A stretch of DNA of 64,000 bases from Serendipita indica DSM 11827 (lineage: Eukaryota > Basidiomycota > Agaricomycetes > Sebacinales > Serendipitaceae). Positions 1-11,387 of the stretch are shown here, piece after piece. The notes beneath the pieces were generated by a model. That model was given only the letters and a program-made list of their open reading frames with translations, was not told where the DNA came from and made no database searches. Where the stretch lies: contig CAJVGD010000012.1 of the NCBI GenBank assembly GCA_910890315.1, positions 992,001-1,056,000 on the forward strand. The letters run 5' to 3'. Position numbers and translations under genes: made by a program. How positions within the stretch are numbered: position 1 is the stretch's first letter; every line of letters starts with the position of its first letter.

Positions 1-658
1 GGGTCGCCTGAATTGGTTCGTAGAGCGTCTGGTTTGACATTACCACACGAAATCCTCGACAGGAGCCAGTGCGGGAGCGGGAGGGAGCAAGAAGAGGCAG
101 GCGCTGCTCCGAAGACTGGGACTGATATGTAACATGGAGTAAATTGGATAGCCTAGATGCAAAGCGAAGAAGAAGCGAACCGTTTGAGGGCTGAATAAAG
201 AAAGCAGGAGAAGCGCAGACGAGAAGCACCCAATGCTGCAAATGTCTGGCACGGCTTTTCAAGAAATCCGCTGATCTTGGAGATTAAACGCTTGCTTCGT
301 GCGATTGTTGGACGCCTTCCCTCTTCTCAAGCCGCATCCCTGCCGTGCATCGCTCCGCCTATTCTCGGTCGAGGTCATTGAGCCCTCTTCTCCGTTCAAA
401 CTTGCTGCAGACATGCGTAAACGCCGTCTACAGATTTTCCAACTCTACTAAGAAGCTTGCCATGATACTCTTCACTTCTCAGTCGATCAGGTGATGTATG
501 TCTGTTTCGGGTATATCTTTCCAAACGAGGTTCGCTCTCCTTTTCTCAAAGGCACCGCAAGCACCATCCACAGCTGAGCCTCGTTCTCATCAAACGCACA
601 GCACCCACTATTGCAACCGTACCCGACGTCTCGTTGTATTACGGTTCCGATATTGTGT
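1..658. other. Left edge, no supported gene
   Basis: I find no gene I can support here. The first 132 bases are open in the first forward frame, ending in TAA after Gly-Thr-Asp-Met, and could be the tail of a gene lying to the left, but the composition gives no family signal. The rest is probably 3' flank of SEC13, whose stop lies at 659-661. Confidence 0.3.
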
Positions 659-2195
659 CTAGCTGTCCATTTCACTGATGCACTCCCACTTGCCGCGTAG
701 ATTCTCCTTCCACAGACTCACTTTGCCATCTGCACAGCTCACGGCCAGGATATTACCCGCAAGCGACCACGAGACGCGCCATACTACAGACGGAAACTTG
801 CCATCTACGAGGCGTCAGCACAACCATTCACAAAGGCGACTCCAACCGACCTTCGCTGTTCGCATTGCCCTCGAGCCCACCCGCGTCCAGTGCAACCTTT
901 TCCCACTTCTTCTGCTCGCCATCCTTGGTCCAGATGAACACCCTTCTATCTTGGCCACAGCTCGCCACGTAGCTCCGCGGCAGACCAACGTTTGGCGCCC
1001 ATGCCACATCGCGCACCCAGTCGGAATGTCCCTCGAGCGTTTCCTCTAGAATCCACGTCGCATTTGCATTCGAATTTGCACCAGGAGTCGACGCGAGGTC
1101 ATAGCCTGGTGTTGAAAAGCTGCCAGACGGTGACGTCGCCGGATTCGTATTGAGTGTCCAGACCTTGAGCAGATTGTCAGAGCCCGCGGTAATGAACCTC
1201 TGGACAGGAGTCGGTTGCGCATTTGAGCTGGATCCAGCCAGGTTTTGCGGGGAGATTAGGGAACCAGGGAGGACAGAGGGTGACCAGGAAATGGCATTGC
1301 ATCCAGTCGCGTGCGCGGTGAACAACGAGGCATCCCAAGTGCCATCGTCTGAAGCGATAAGTTACGAGCTTCAATGCCTCGATATTTATACGCACTCTTG
1401 AACGTCAAAACAGAAACCCGTCCATCACTCGATGCACAGGCGAGTATTGCACCCAATTCGTGGGGTGCCCAGGCAACCGAATTTACTAAGAAGAGTCAGC
1501 TATGTTTCTTTTTACCGACGATACCTTACCACTGGCGCTGTGTAAACTATGCTCCTTGATGGTCGTCCATTTTCCAGAGCCCGCTCCGGTCCCAGTCGTC
1601 GACTCTTTCCAAATGAGCACCTAGAGTCTTGAGTGCAATTTATAATGAATGAAGAATTGCCACACCTTGCCGTCATAGCTACAGCTGGCGAGAATGCTGC
1701 CATATTTTGGGTGTGCCCAAGCGACTTGCCAAACAGGTCCCGTATGCCCCGTAAGTGTATGGGCTAAGGTACTAAGATTCGAGCGCACTATTGCTAAATG
1801 TACGTACTAGGCGCGTTGTTCTTGATCTGCGCGACGCTTTTTTGGCCCGCTGCTCCCGTGCCCGTCGAGGCAATAGGCGACGAGAGGTCAAAGACTTTGA
1901 TAGTTCTATCTGAAGAGCAAGTTGCGAGTCGTTTTCCGTAATAGTCGAGTTGTGCATCATGCTGTTATTGGGGCACGCCACGTTCGCCACGTCCGAGGTG
2001 CAGCGACCAAACCCAAGTGTCGAGAATTCATAGAATGATAGAAATAGAATCAATTTGATGTTCATACGAGATGACTGCGTAGCAACTGACGATCATGTCC
2101 TCATGCGAGGTTTCTATCGCGGTAGATTTTGACTGTAGAACGCGTTTATCGTCAGCATTTCCACCTTTTAGAACGCTATATCTGTTACTCGCCAT
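659..2195 (-). CDS. SEC13: SEC13: WD40 protein of COPII coat and nuclear pore
   Basis: Sec13 is a beta-propeller that pairs with Sec31 in the outer COPII coat at ER exit sites and also belongs to the Y-complex of the nuclear pore. Family hallmarks are readable in order on the minus strand: TSHEDMI, then across an intron [20 protein letters not shown] (about 1900-1975), the [15 protein letters not shown] block, [16 protein letters not shown], and a final [18 protein letters not shown] with a C-terminal WECISEMDS before TAG. There are several short introns. The 5' end is the weak point: the first ATG in frame gives [12 protein letters not shown] before the conserved part, a slightly longer leader than usual, and another small exon cannot be excluded. 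It is divergent from MID1, with about 120 bp between the starts. Identity is very secure; exon 1 is not. Confidence 0.93.
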
Positions 2196-2317
2196 GATTA
2201 CACGAGCTGGATGGACTTGTGTGGTTGTCGTCGAGGTCAAGAAACTTTGCCCTCGTCCAACCTCGCCGAAGCTACTTCAAGCAGCGCCAGTGGTGGCAAA
2301 CTCGGTCTCAGACGAGA

Positions 2318-3981
2318 ATGCTGTTTGATAGAGTTCCTATAGCGTTGCTGCTCCTCCTACTTGGCCTTGTCCAGCACGAGCCACGGACGCGCGCACAAGT
2401 ATTCACAACGCCAGTTGAATTGGACAAGATCACTGCACACTCTATTAGCACAAATACACAATCGTTACTTCTCTCGCTTCCCTCGACGCCGCGACCGGTC
2501 GTGCTGAGCGTGGAACTCTGCACACAAGTCGACGGTCAGAATCCACCGCGGTTCTTCGCTCTAGCAAATACAGCATCATCAACAACCCGTCAAACGAGCT
2601 CACAGACGTCAACCACCACCGCAAGCACACCTAGCATCACTCCGGTTGCCAACAGTCAAGAGCTGGACGTAAGCGGCGGCGTAGGCTATTGGAACAGTGT
2701 TAAGTCACTGGACAATGGTGGCATTCTGCAAGTCATTCTTCCTCCAGGCGCCACAGGTGGACCCTGGAGGTTTAGCGTCGGCCTTTCGAGTGAGTCATTC
2801 ACGATCGGATGGTCTATCTTTTCTAACAAGGTCCAGCAAACGAGCCACTCCATTGGCGATCGGAAAGGACGCCATTATTTGGCGACTCGACGAGCACATC
2901 GGCCCTCCTCTTTTCACCCCCGATACCTAACACGGCATCAGACTTTGTCGAGCCGACATTTCCAAAGTACGAGTTGCCCGATAAGAACTTGTCATCGCCA
3001 TCTGCTCCGACAGAAGCAACGTCGACAAACAATACGCTTGTCGTATTTCCGACGTCTTTGCTCATCAATGACGACGGCCAATTCAAAACGGAATTGACAA
3101 GCTCCGCATGCTACTTACAGTCTCTGGAAGCGTCAACGAATACTACGGGTAGCCTCAATATCGCCACTAGGCTGGTCCTAAGGAACCAGGAGGAAGGCTG
3201 GCGGACACAGCATATCGTTCAGGGGCTCAACCCGTCGACAAATTATACATTTTATGTAATGTCGACGTTTGGAAACCAGGTGCTGCTCTCACAGCCAGCA
3301 TTTTTCAAGACTAAGCGAGATGGCTTTCCGTGCACTCTGGCACACTCATTGCCATTTTGTCCGAGTGTCGCATATTCAGTACCCTTTCCTCCCCTCACCG
3401 GCACTCCAAGCACCTATGACGCCAGCAATTTCCCCTCTCAGCTTCAAGAGACGCTATTCAATTCGCTTGGCAACTTTACGTCGTCACTCAAGACATTTGC
3501 GTGCGGACGGGACTTGTACTCGATCGTGCAATCATGTGCGAGCTGCGAGCGTGCATACAGGACGTGGTTGTGCTCGACGTTGGTCCCAAGATGTGGGGAG
3601 GTGGACGAGTCTCTCTTACCGCCTGCGGCAATAGTCCCCCGGGTTGTGGGCTCGACAAATACTACAGCTACCTCTGCTCGCGTCGACCAGACTGTTCTGG
3701 GCTCTTCCGCGGTTGGCAGCTATTCGGAGCTGTTGCCATGTTTGGAAACATGTCATGCTGTGGACAGGGCCTGCCCGCCGACTCTCAACTGGCGGTGTCC
3801 TCGCAAGGGTATCACCGCTGAACGCAGCTATGGCGTTGGGTTCATCGACAAGGAAGGTGACGACGTGAGCGGGGGTGGGCAAGAGGGCGCAGGGCGGACA
3901 GGTCGTAGTCAAGACCCGTACGGGAACGTGTGGTGCAACCGAATGACGACAAATGACCGGATCACGATGAACAAAACGTGA
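2318..3981 (+). CDS. MID1: MID1-like stretch-activated calcium channel subunit
   Basis: Mid1 is the secreted or membrane-anchored regulatory partner of the Cch1 calcium channel at the plasma membrane of fungi, needed for calcium entry during mating, stress and mechanical load. The product starts with a hydrophobic signal (MLFDRVPIALLLLLLGLVQ), is rich in N-glycosylation sequons, and carries the cysteine-rich C-terminal half typical of the family: PFCPSVAYSVPFP, then CGRDLYSIVQSCASCERAYR and TWLCSTLVPRCGE, then a CLETCHAVDRACPPTLNWRCP block. One intron at 2790-2836 joins the halves in frame through a split threonine codon (A plus CA). The stop is TGA at 3979-3981. The tail after the Cys-rich part is Gly-rich and less conserved. 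Divergent from SEC13. Confidence 0.9.
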
Positions 3982-4206
3982 CCAAATGAAGTATTTTTGT
4001 CATCTCTCGCGTCACAAGTCTTTTTTTTTGGCCACACTCCACCCTTTTGTTGGCGTCATCATGTTAGTAACTGACCGACGTAAGGATGTGGAAGCAGGTT
4101 GCCTAATGGATTCCTAAAGTGCATAAAACTAGCTCAAGACGCCTCTTTGGTTCGGGCAAGACTCGTCCTTCCAGTACAGGTCGTCACCTCCTTAGCCAAA
4201 CTCAGC

Positions 4207-4763
4207 ATGGACCGCGCAACGCGTTCAGAAGGCCTCGGAAATGCCCCTTTCCACGGAGTGTTCCATACAATCCTCAGCATCATCATCCTCGGCTTGTCGG
4301 CATTCCTTTTCCACCACTACAAGGAAGGCGGCGATGACTATTTCCGCCCACTGCGCAATGTATACCTCTATGATCTTATAGTATCTGTATTAGCTATTGG
4401 AGGTGGTCTTTTAATCTGCTTGTGCGTTTCTCTTACCAAAATCGGCGTGGCTGTCGCTGACCATATTTCAGACCGATCATTGGTCGACCAATCGTGCTCG
4501 CCATTGCCCTTCTAATCCCCCTGTTGTACATTGGAGGCTTTGGGTGGACAGAGTACGCTGCTCCCTCGAACCTTGTATAGGCTCTTGACTTATCTCTTCC
4601 CAGGTACGAACACCATAAGCATGCACGCTTCTTCCCACACCATGGAGTGGCGACTGCACTCGTTGTGTTCTTGGGCATTGCCGCCTTCCTCGGACTCATC
4701 GCGTTTATTGGCGAAATCTCCATCTTCCGTCGTCGCCGTGCCACCAGACCTGCTACCGTTTAA
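4207..4763 (+). CDS. Small four-helix membrane protein, tandem copy 1
   Basis: I do not recognise a named family. Three exons (4207-4421, 4472-4552, 4604-4763) join in frame to give about 151 residues with four hydrophobic segments: around FHTILSIIILGLSAFLF, LYDLIVSVLAIGGGLLIC, IVLAIALLIPLLYIGGFGW and VVFLGIAAFLGLIAFIGE. The first loop carries YFRPLRNVYLYDLIVS, the third helix ends in IGGFGWTEYEHHKHARFF, and the tail is basic (RRRRATRP). Exon layout and motifs are shared with the next gene, so the two are tandem duplicates. The strong loop motif suggests a conserved role in a membrane, but which membrane and what function cannot be read here. A longer upstream reading exists from about 4099, but homology to the second copy starts just after the chosen ATG. 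Confidence 0.8.
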
Positions 4764-4967
4764 GATAATTAACAAATGTAACCTTAAACTACAAACGACC
4801 AATACTGCTTCCGACATTTAACTCCAGGTGCTCGTTTTGAGGACAAGAAGTCGAGAAGGGGGTTCCGGTGACGAGGCCCATCCCCATGCCACACACATAT
4901 CTCTACTTAAGCACCAACAGCATCTGAATCCCCATCGGCATCACTTGCAGGCGACCTTGATCACCCA

Positions 4968-5512
4968 ATGGATCCTCTCGACATGTGGATGGCGCCCATG
5001 TATGGCGCCTTTTACGCAATTTTAAGCCTCGTCTCGCTCTCCATCAGTGCGTATCTGTATCATAGATTTCGCTGGGGGACCATGAACTACTTTCGACCAC
5101 TCCGCGACGCGTATCTGTACGACCTAATTGTGTCTATCATCGCCGTGGTTGCTGGTATGATAATGTGCATGTACGTATCTCCACCAAAATCTCGCTATTT
5201 GAACGACTTATACAACTAGTCCTGGCCTCGGGAGACCCGCCATGCTCTTCCTACTCCTCCTCTTTTCACTCCTTTTCATTGGCGGATTCGGCTGGACAGA
5301 GTATGTTGTCATCTTGATCCTTTGGCAAGTCGCTCATCTTGCGCAGAGCAGAGCACATCCGCCACGCACATCATTTCCCTTATTATCCAACTTCAACAAG
5401 CCTCGTTGTCTTTCTTGGAATTTTAGGATTCGGTGGTTTCCTTATTTTCCTTATCGAAAGTGCCGTCTACATACGTTCTCGTCGTGTACGCCGCATTCAT
5501 GTGACCGCTTGA
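4968..5512 (+). CDS. Small four-helix membrane protein, tandem copy 2
   Basis: Paralogue of the gene at 4207-4763. Exons 4968-5170, 5220-5300 and 5347-5512 interrupt the protein at the same places as in copy 1, and both joins restore frame through split codons (AT plus T, GA plus A). The product is about 149 residues with four hydrophobic helices, the loop motif YFRPLRDAYLYDLIVSII, the third-helix end LFIGGFGWTE and a short basic tail (RSRRVRRIHVTA). Only 204 bp separate the two coding regions. The two proteins agree around the loop motif and the GGFGWTE end but differ in the N-terminus and tail, so the duplication is not recent or the copies have diverged in role. Confidence 0.8.
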
Positions 5513-5615
5513 TTGCTGCCAGAGCTTTCACTCAGCTTTCTGCATGTATAAACAGACCAAGAACGATTGTATTGCGTTAGAACCGGGTATCTTGCTATCG
5601 AAATTCTGCCTCTTC

Positions 5616-6610
5616 CTAGCATGCGTACAAATACTTGTACAATGCATTGTACTCGGCCTGATCCACCGACAACGAGTAGTAGTACTTGACCTGAATCCAC
5701 GCGCGCACATAAGTGCAATCTGTCGGTCTGTCAGTATATCTCACTCGCTAAGTCTCGAGGCATACAGTAAGACTTGAGGGGTGGCATCCATTCAGCCGGA
5801 TCACTGTCACTCTTAGCCTGGTTGACGCTACCTGCAAGCACCAATTCAGATCAATATCTCAGGCAGGTATAAAACGCACCGGTTACGGCGATGAGTTGAG
5901 GACGAGTGAGATCGTTTGCAAACGCTTGTCTCCTAGCTGTTGTCCATCCAGATGCACCAGACCTCCACGCCTCCTAGAATGATATCAGTAGGTATCATGC
6001 GACTCGAACATGATTCAACCCACGGCTAATGGAACAAGATGGTCGATTTGAATATTGCCGGCAGATGTCTGGGTAGCACCTACTCAAGTCAATAACTGGC
6101 ATCAATAATATGTTGAATCTCACCTTCATAGACAGAATACCAAGAGCCGGAGGTAGCCGCGCAAGAGCTGCTCGTCACGACATTCTACTAAAGCGTCAGT
6201 CAAAAAGCACTGAACGAAAGTGTGCGTACCGTTCCGTCACGCTTGAGTACCGTCTCACGCGTGTTACAAGCGCCAGAAATGGTGATCCAATGAGGGAATA
6301 AATCGCGATCATAACTGCTCACGAGGTAGCATTCAGCGCTGTACTGCGCGCCAGCAATACCAGTACGTACGTGTCCGCATTTGCCTCGGCCTTGATTGTC
6401 ACTGTCCAGTACCGTCAGTCCAGTCATAAACACGTCGAGTAGTTAGAAGCATGAGCAAGGCTGAAACGTACAAGCAGCGAGGTAGGTCTTTGCTGTGGCC
6501 ACGGAAACAGGGGTCGGGAGTGCACGACTCTCCATGAGGTTGAGCGGAGCAGCGCTCACGGTTGCAAGCATGCCGAGTATGAGGGCGGCAAAAGAGAAAG
6601 TAGGTATCAT
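5616..6610 (-). CDS. Secreted HNH-type (DUF1524/GmrSD C-terminal-like) protein
   Basis: The product begins with a signal peptide (MIPTFSFAALILGMLATVSA) and continues with the fungal secreted HNH family pattern: ATAKTYLA, LTVLDSDNQ, DRDLFPHWITISGACNTRE, TVLKRDGT, then the core SAGNIQIDHLVPL with the HNH-type Asp-His pair, GWTTARRQAFANDLTRPQL and a C-terminal SVDQAEYNALYKYLYAC before TAG at 5616-5618. This fold is that of DUF1524 (Pfam GmrSD_C), a HNH nuclease-like domain. Secreted fungal members are common, probably acting on extracellular nucleic acid, but I know of little direct biochemistry. Four or more short introns. A TATAAGAA on the coding strand lies about 120 nt upstream of the ATG. 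Confidence 0.82.
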
Positions 6611-7176
6611 CCTGGACAAACAAGGGGACTGAAAGAGCTCAAACTCGGTTGTCGGAGAACGACGGAGAGAAAGTTGGCCGCGAAGGGGGAGAGGAGACTC
6701 CTGGTTCGACGGTCCCGCCCAAACGCAGTTCTTATAGCCAGAAACGCGCAGTCTAATGTGATACCGCAACCGATGGGCTTTGCAGGCAACCGGAAACAGA
6801 GGCGCGCGGTGGCCAGCGACGCCAATGCGCCATACGGTCCCAACGGCTTCTCGTCCTTTGCCAAGCTGGAGCCTATTTCCAAACGAAGATTCCAACGTAG
6901 TCTACTTCCTCATTCGACTACGAACTGAATTGGCTGGGGCTAAGCATATGTCGCCTCTCGTTATCGTTCAGGAGGAGCAACGAGACCCTGTTAGGGTGTC
7001 TATCTGTGCATTCCGGCATCATCTGATGGAATAAACTCTAGGAAAACGTTTCATCCTCTCAAAGCGGCAAACGTGGGTGGGACTAAGAAGCGTGGGATGT
7101 TGGACTACAAGATCGTATTACCATAAAGAAACAAATGACATAGAGAAACAACATAATATGCGATTAACCAACACGA
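6611..7176. other. Intergenic: HNH promoter and lipase 3' flank
   Basis: No supported gene. It holds the promoter side of the secreted HNH gene, with a TATAAGAA on the minus strand at 6729-6736, and the 3' flank of the lipase, whose stop lies at 7177-7179. Confidence 0.4.
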
Positions 7177-9267
7177 TTATTGATCCTCCCATTCGACACG
7201 ACCCGTCTGTACGCGTTGAAGTTCGTCCCAATATGGTGCGGTACCATGTGCGACCAAACGTCCGAGAAGAGGAACCTTGAGAAGAAATGCAATATTTTGT
7301 CTTGCTTGCTCGATTTCCTGGCTTGCACTCGTCGCTGCCCCTCCATCAAGCTGTCTTACGGCCGTTTCGATGAATACTGGACTTCCATGAGGCATTGCAT
7401 TGCCTGAGATGATGACCTTGTTCCGTGGTGCGGGGTGCATCTGCAACTCGACACCCAGATGAGCAAACGAGAACAGGTTTGACGGGCTGAGCGTCATACG
7501 GAGGTCGTCCCCCCAGTCTGGCAATGCTGTCGCCACACAATCGTAGGCATTGGTTATACGCCACAACGTGCGTCGTTCGTCGTGGTAAAGTCGGTTATGG
7601 AACGCATGTGCGGAAGGGACGTCGCAGATGATGGGGGTGCCAAACATGAAGGCATCACGGAGGACCACACGCGGCCCAAAGTCGCGTGGCTCGTTGAGTG
7701 CGCGTGCATAGACGAGCGATGCTACCGCCGTTCCCAGCGAGTGGCCAGTCAACCAGAGGTTGATCTTTGTGCCTGGTGGATTCTTTTCGAGAAGGTGTGC
7801 TGCGGTATGTCGTACGGCATCGCGTATCGTATCTAAACACGCGTGGTTAACAATACGAAACCCCTCGAGGAGCCGACATACAGTATGGGACCCGAGAGCC
7901 GACACCCAGCTTTCGGGGGAATATCCTATTCATAAAGCCCCCATGAACTTTTCCAAACCCTCTTATCCAATCGCCTGCATCCCGTGGCTGTCGAATGTTC
8001 AATGTGATTTCCCTCTGGATATACTCGTTTGCTCACCTCGTACGTGAAATCGTCCGTCCATTCAATAAACTCTCCCGGCTCAGTACCCTTGAATGCAAGG
8101 ATAATGTACGTTGAGCTAGGGTCCCAGAATAAGCCCGCACATGCGCTCGTCTGCGAGTTGAGCTCGGAGACTGTGCTATACTTCATGCCCAACTTGGCAG
8201 CAAAGCGTGTCATCTCGTTCTCCTCTTCATTACATAAATGGAGGCACTCTGAGACGGCGCGAGCGGCCTCTGTGCCAACGACCTCCTTTAGCACTCTTCC
8301 TGGATCGGCAATATCAGGCACGACACTGCTATTTTCGGGGCTCTTTACGGCTGCAGCATCAAAGTTGTTGCGCGTGGTTTCGAGAGCATCGAGGAGGGGA
8401 CTTGATGATCGTTCGTACATGAGAGCGGCGCACTGAAACATAAACTTGGCAACGTCTAGATTGAAAATACGCGGTGACTCTTGGTCGTGAATGTTTCCTC
8501 TTGGGGGCATTGGTCGGGCCAACGCCTCGCGAGCGGCAATGACACTCGGCTCGTTGGCGGTCGTGTTGCGGAATATGGAAGGATAGGCCGCATTGGTCAT
8601 TGTGAGACCTCCACCATGCTTGGCACTCCATGCGTTGAAACGACGAACGATGTATGGGAGATTAAGAAACATGCAAGAGAGCATGAGGCAAAAGAGGATG
8701 AGGGATGAGAAGAATGCAAATGCAACCATGGAAAATTTGTCGAATAGAGCTATCAATAGATGTCAATTTATGAGTGGAATGCATGAAGCAAACTAACTCA
8801 CACGACGGCAAAAATACGAGCGAATAAAGGCAGCGAGCCCATGTCGTTGCGAGATAGCGCAGATAGCGATTCAACATTTTCGTTACGAGGACTACGTACG
8901 AGTCGGTCGGAGCGACAAGAGGTCTTTGCTTTTGTGCGAGGGCGACGAGTTCGTCAGCGTGAAGCCATTGGAGGTCATTCCTCAGAGAAGATGTCGAGCC
9001 CAAAGAGCTCGCACGACTCTCTAGATGAAGATGGGGATGAATGTCCGTACGGGGGGGACTGCTCATTGTTGAATTCGTCCGAGCCAGGGACTCTACATCG
9101 GGGTTTGCAGGTGTAAAATAAGGAGGAGATGCAAGAGACCCGCGACTCTGAAGCACAGCGCTCGTCCCAGACTGTGAATCGCTGTCATTCTCGCTATCGC
9201 TGCTCGAAACCAAGCTTTCTGGACGAGCACGAGGCGAATCCTGGTACCGATTATCGCCCAAATCCAT
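7177..9267 (-). CDS. Class 3 lipase (alpha/beta hydrolase), membrane-anchored
   Basis: The C-terminal half is a Lipase_3 domain: FIEWTDDFTYEVSK follows YIILAFKGTEPGE, and the nucleophile elbow LTGHSLGTAVAS contains the catalytic serine in GHSLG. After it come PTVMFGTP-like FMFGTPIICD, an NAYDCVATALP segment with the likely catalytic aspartate, and SFAHLGVELQMHPA, probably carrying the histidine. The N-terminus is long, polar and Ser-rich (residues about 1-110, start MDLGDNRYQDSPRARPESLV), followed by two hydrophobic stretches, one around KFSMVAFAFFSSLILFCLML, so the enzyme is probably anchored in a membrane rather than secreted. Introns break the N-terminal, GTEPGE and VWGLYE regions. The substrate is probably an acylglycerol but is not shown by the sequence. 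Confidence 0.85.
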
Positions 9268-9509
9268 GATAAAAAGAGAAAAGGATGTGGTGGAAGGAAG
9301 AAAGAAGGGGACGAGAGGACGGCAGGGGCGCTTGGCGATGTCAGCTAAGGCTACGGAACCCGTTAGGCCCGGCGTGGCGCCGAAGCCAAAGGACGGCTAA
9401 GCTGTGAACGGGAGATAAGAAAAGAGTGAATAGATCAAAGGGGAAGGGTTTCAAACTCCGCCACTCAGCTTGGAATCCACTACGTCCAGGGCTATACAGA
9501 ATAGTCATC

Positions 9510-10555
9510 ATGGTACACTCTTATCACAATCTACAAATGCATATAGCTTACTGTCATCGTCTGCAACATATCACAGCCTGCCATCCGCATGTCCGTCGAC
9601 GAAAAGCGCGTCAAAGTGCTTAGCATCTTTCATGAAACGGTCAACAAGTCCTTTGAAATGATTCAAATAGACAATTGACGCGCTATTCACGCCAATAGAA
9701 GGACTTTTTCCAGGCATGACTCGTTTGCGTTCCCAAGTGGCCACATCTCCTGACGCATCCCTAGCTCAAAGAGATCGAAAAGCTAGCTTCCAAGCAAGGC
9801 GTTGGTTCGCTACGACGTCTGCAGAAGCGTCGTTGCCCTGCACTGACTTTGCATCATAGTCGAAAAGACGGTCAAGGACATTGTCCAAAGCCTGGTGGCT
9901 GATGGGCTCGTTCAGTCCGATAAGATTGGTTCTTCAAACTGTACGGGCGCTGGTTCATGTCATTCCTACTTTAATCCATTGACTGGTATCTTGCAGTCTT
10001 TTGGAGTTTCCCTTCTGCTCAGGGAGCTACGGTGACTCGATCCTATACACGGGGTCCTTATTTCACTCAACGCGGTGCATACAGCTTCGAAACCAATTCA
10101 GATCCGCCCAAGAGGAGAATAGCTCTGTTCTTCTCCGTATCAAAGAGGCCGAGGACAGCATACGTTCGGAGCAAGTTATGCGAGTTCCTACAGTGCGTAA
10201 AGCTCGGAAGATCTTTACTCTCTTAGCCGTCGTCGATAGGTCGAACGTGAAGCGGCATTGGCCGAATTTCAGTCTCTCCAAGACGAGATTTCGAAACTCA
10301 GGAGTGAACTGGCGCAGTATGGAGCATGTGATCCCGAGCAGCTTGCGCAGCGACGCACGGCTATGCGTCTCGCAAAGGAGGCGGCTTTTCGATGGACCGG
10401 TAAGACCGGTAAACCATGGTGTTTTCTATGCACTAAAATTGTTCCCAGAGAATGTCGTTCTCGCTAGAGACTACGTTGTACGCCAGTACAGCTTGAACGC
10501 GGAAGAAGTCTCTCAGCACTTTGGAATTAAAAGCGACTTTGAAGATCTCGAGTAG
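9510..10555 (+). CDS. MND1: MND1: meiotic recombination protein (Hop2 partner)
   Basis: Mnd1 forms a coiled-coil heterodimer with Hop2 that helps Dmc1 and Rad51 in meiotic strand exchange in the nucleus. Spliced reading gives MSVDEKRVKVLSIFHETKDF, FQLKEIEKLASKQGV, VEKTVKDIVQSLVADGLVQS, DKIGSSNFWSFPSAQGAT, a heptad coiled coil (LRNQFRSAQEENSSVLLRIK onward, then EREALAEFQSLQDEISKL), AYGACDP-like QYGACDPEQLAQRRTAMRLA and the typical end EEVSQHFGIKSDFEDLE. At least eight exons. One is only 15 nt (9699-9713, KDFFQ). The intron after it (9714-9764) starts with GC. The first exon seems to be the ATG alone at 9510-9512, spliced from 9513-9576 to give MPAIRMSVDEKR; the alternative is a start at 9589. 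Divergent from the lipase, sharing about 240 bp. Confidence 0.88.
9699..9713 (+). other. 15-nt micro-exon of MND1 followed by GC-AG intron
   Basis: Joining acg at 9637-9639 to 9699-9713 and then to 9765 yields HETKDFFQLKEIEKL, which is the conserved Mnd1 helix. Without this exon the KDFFQ residues are lost. The following intron starts GCATGA rather than GT and ends TAG. Confidence 0.7.
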
Positions 10556-11387
10556 GAATCACGCGGTTCGCTGTCCGTCTGTCTGTCTGTCTGTCCGACG
10601 TCGTCTTTCGTACCGATCCGTTGTCAGCCACTGGATGACAGGTAACTTGTCTCACATCGAGGATGGCAGAAGTATGAATGATTAATCGACCCTTTACAAT
10701 TGAAACTTGTTCTGGCTATCGTGCCGTCTCGTAAAATGAAGGTAGATGGTACCTCGAGTCGGGCCGACGAAACGTGAGTAGCAGGGAGGTTCTGATGTGT
10801 CTGGAGTAGTTTCGAGATTGTGCGCACGGTTTTTGCGAGTTACCGAGACAGATGGGCAGCTTTTGGACAGATCGGCTAACTTGGACAAGGTCTTTATGTG
10901 GGGCGTGTGCCTGGGCGTAGCCAGAAGAAATTCCCAAAAATACTCGAAAATCTACATACACTCTCTGAAGAGGAACGGATACACAAGGGAATCCTATGCA
11001 TGTGGGGAAAATTGTTGGACTCAAAGACCGAAGCCTTGAGCTTCCGAGGACAAGATCGATCGACGAATGAGACAAGATTTCCCAAGTACTTTTGTGCTGG
11101 CTTTTGTGTGGGCGGCCTCGACTGGTTCTCACCCATTGAGCCGGCTACAAATGATGGCTATGGCAAGACCCGCCCTGGGTATCCCTCCCAGTTTGTTCTC
11201 GACCACGTCCGCTGTTTCCTTCAGCATCGTCTGGTACCGCGTTTGATAGCTGCCTGTCGCAGCCTCCGACGTGCGCTTTCACTCGTCTCTGCCGTCTGGT
11301 CGTACATTTTAAATTTTGGTCCGCATTTGGCGGCGGATCCCCCACGGACAACACTCCATCACGGTCTTTACTGCATATATATAACAT
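10556..11387. other. Intergenic between MND1 and surface protein gene
   Basis: No gene supported on either strand. A short tetranucleotide run of the TGTC type lies just after MND1 (10571-10597). A TATATATAA run ends five bases before the ATG at 11388. A forward open stretch starting near 11154 (MAMARPALGIPPSLFSTTSA) could be an upstream exon but has no acceptor that joins it convincingly. Confidence 0.4.
10571..10597. repeat. TGTC/GTCT microsatellite
   Basis: About six tandem units of a GTCT tetranucleotide with one interruption at each end, directly downstream of the MND1 stop. Confidence 0.8.
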
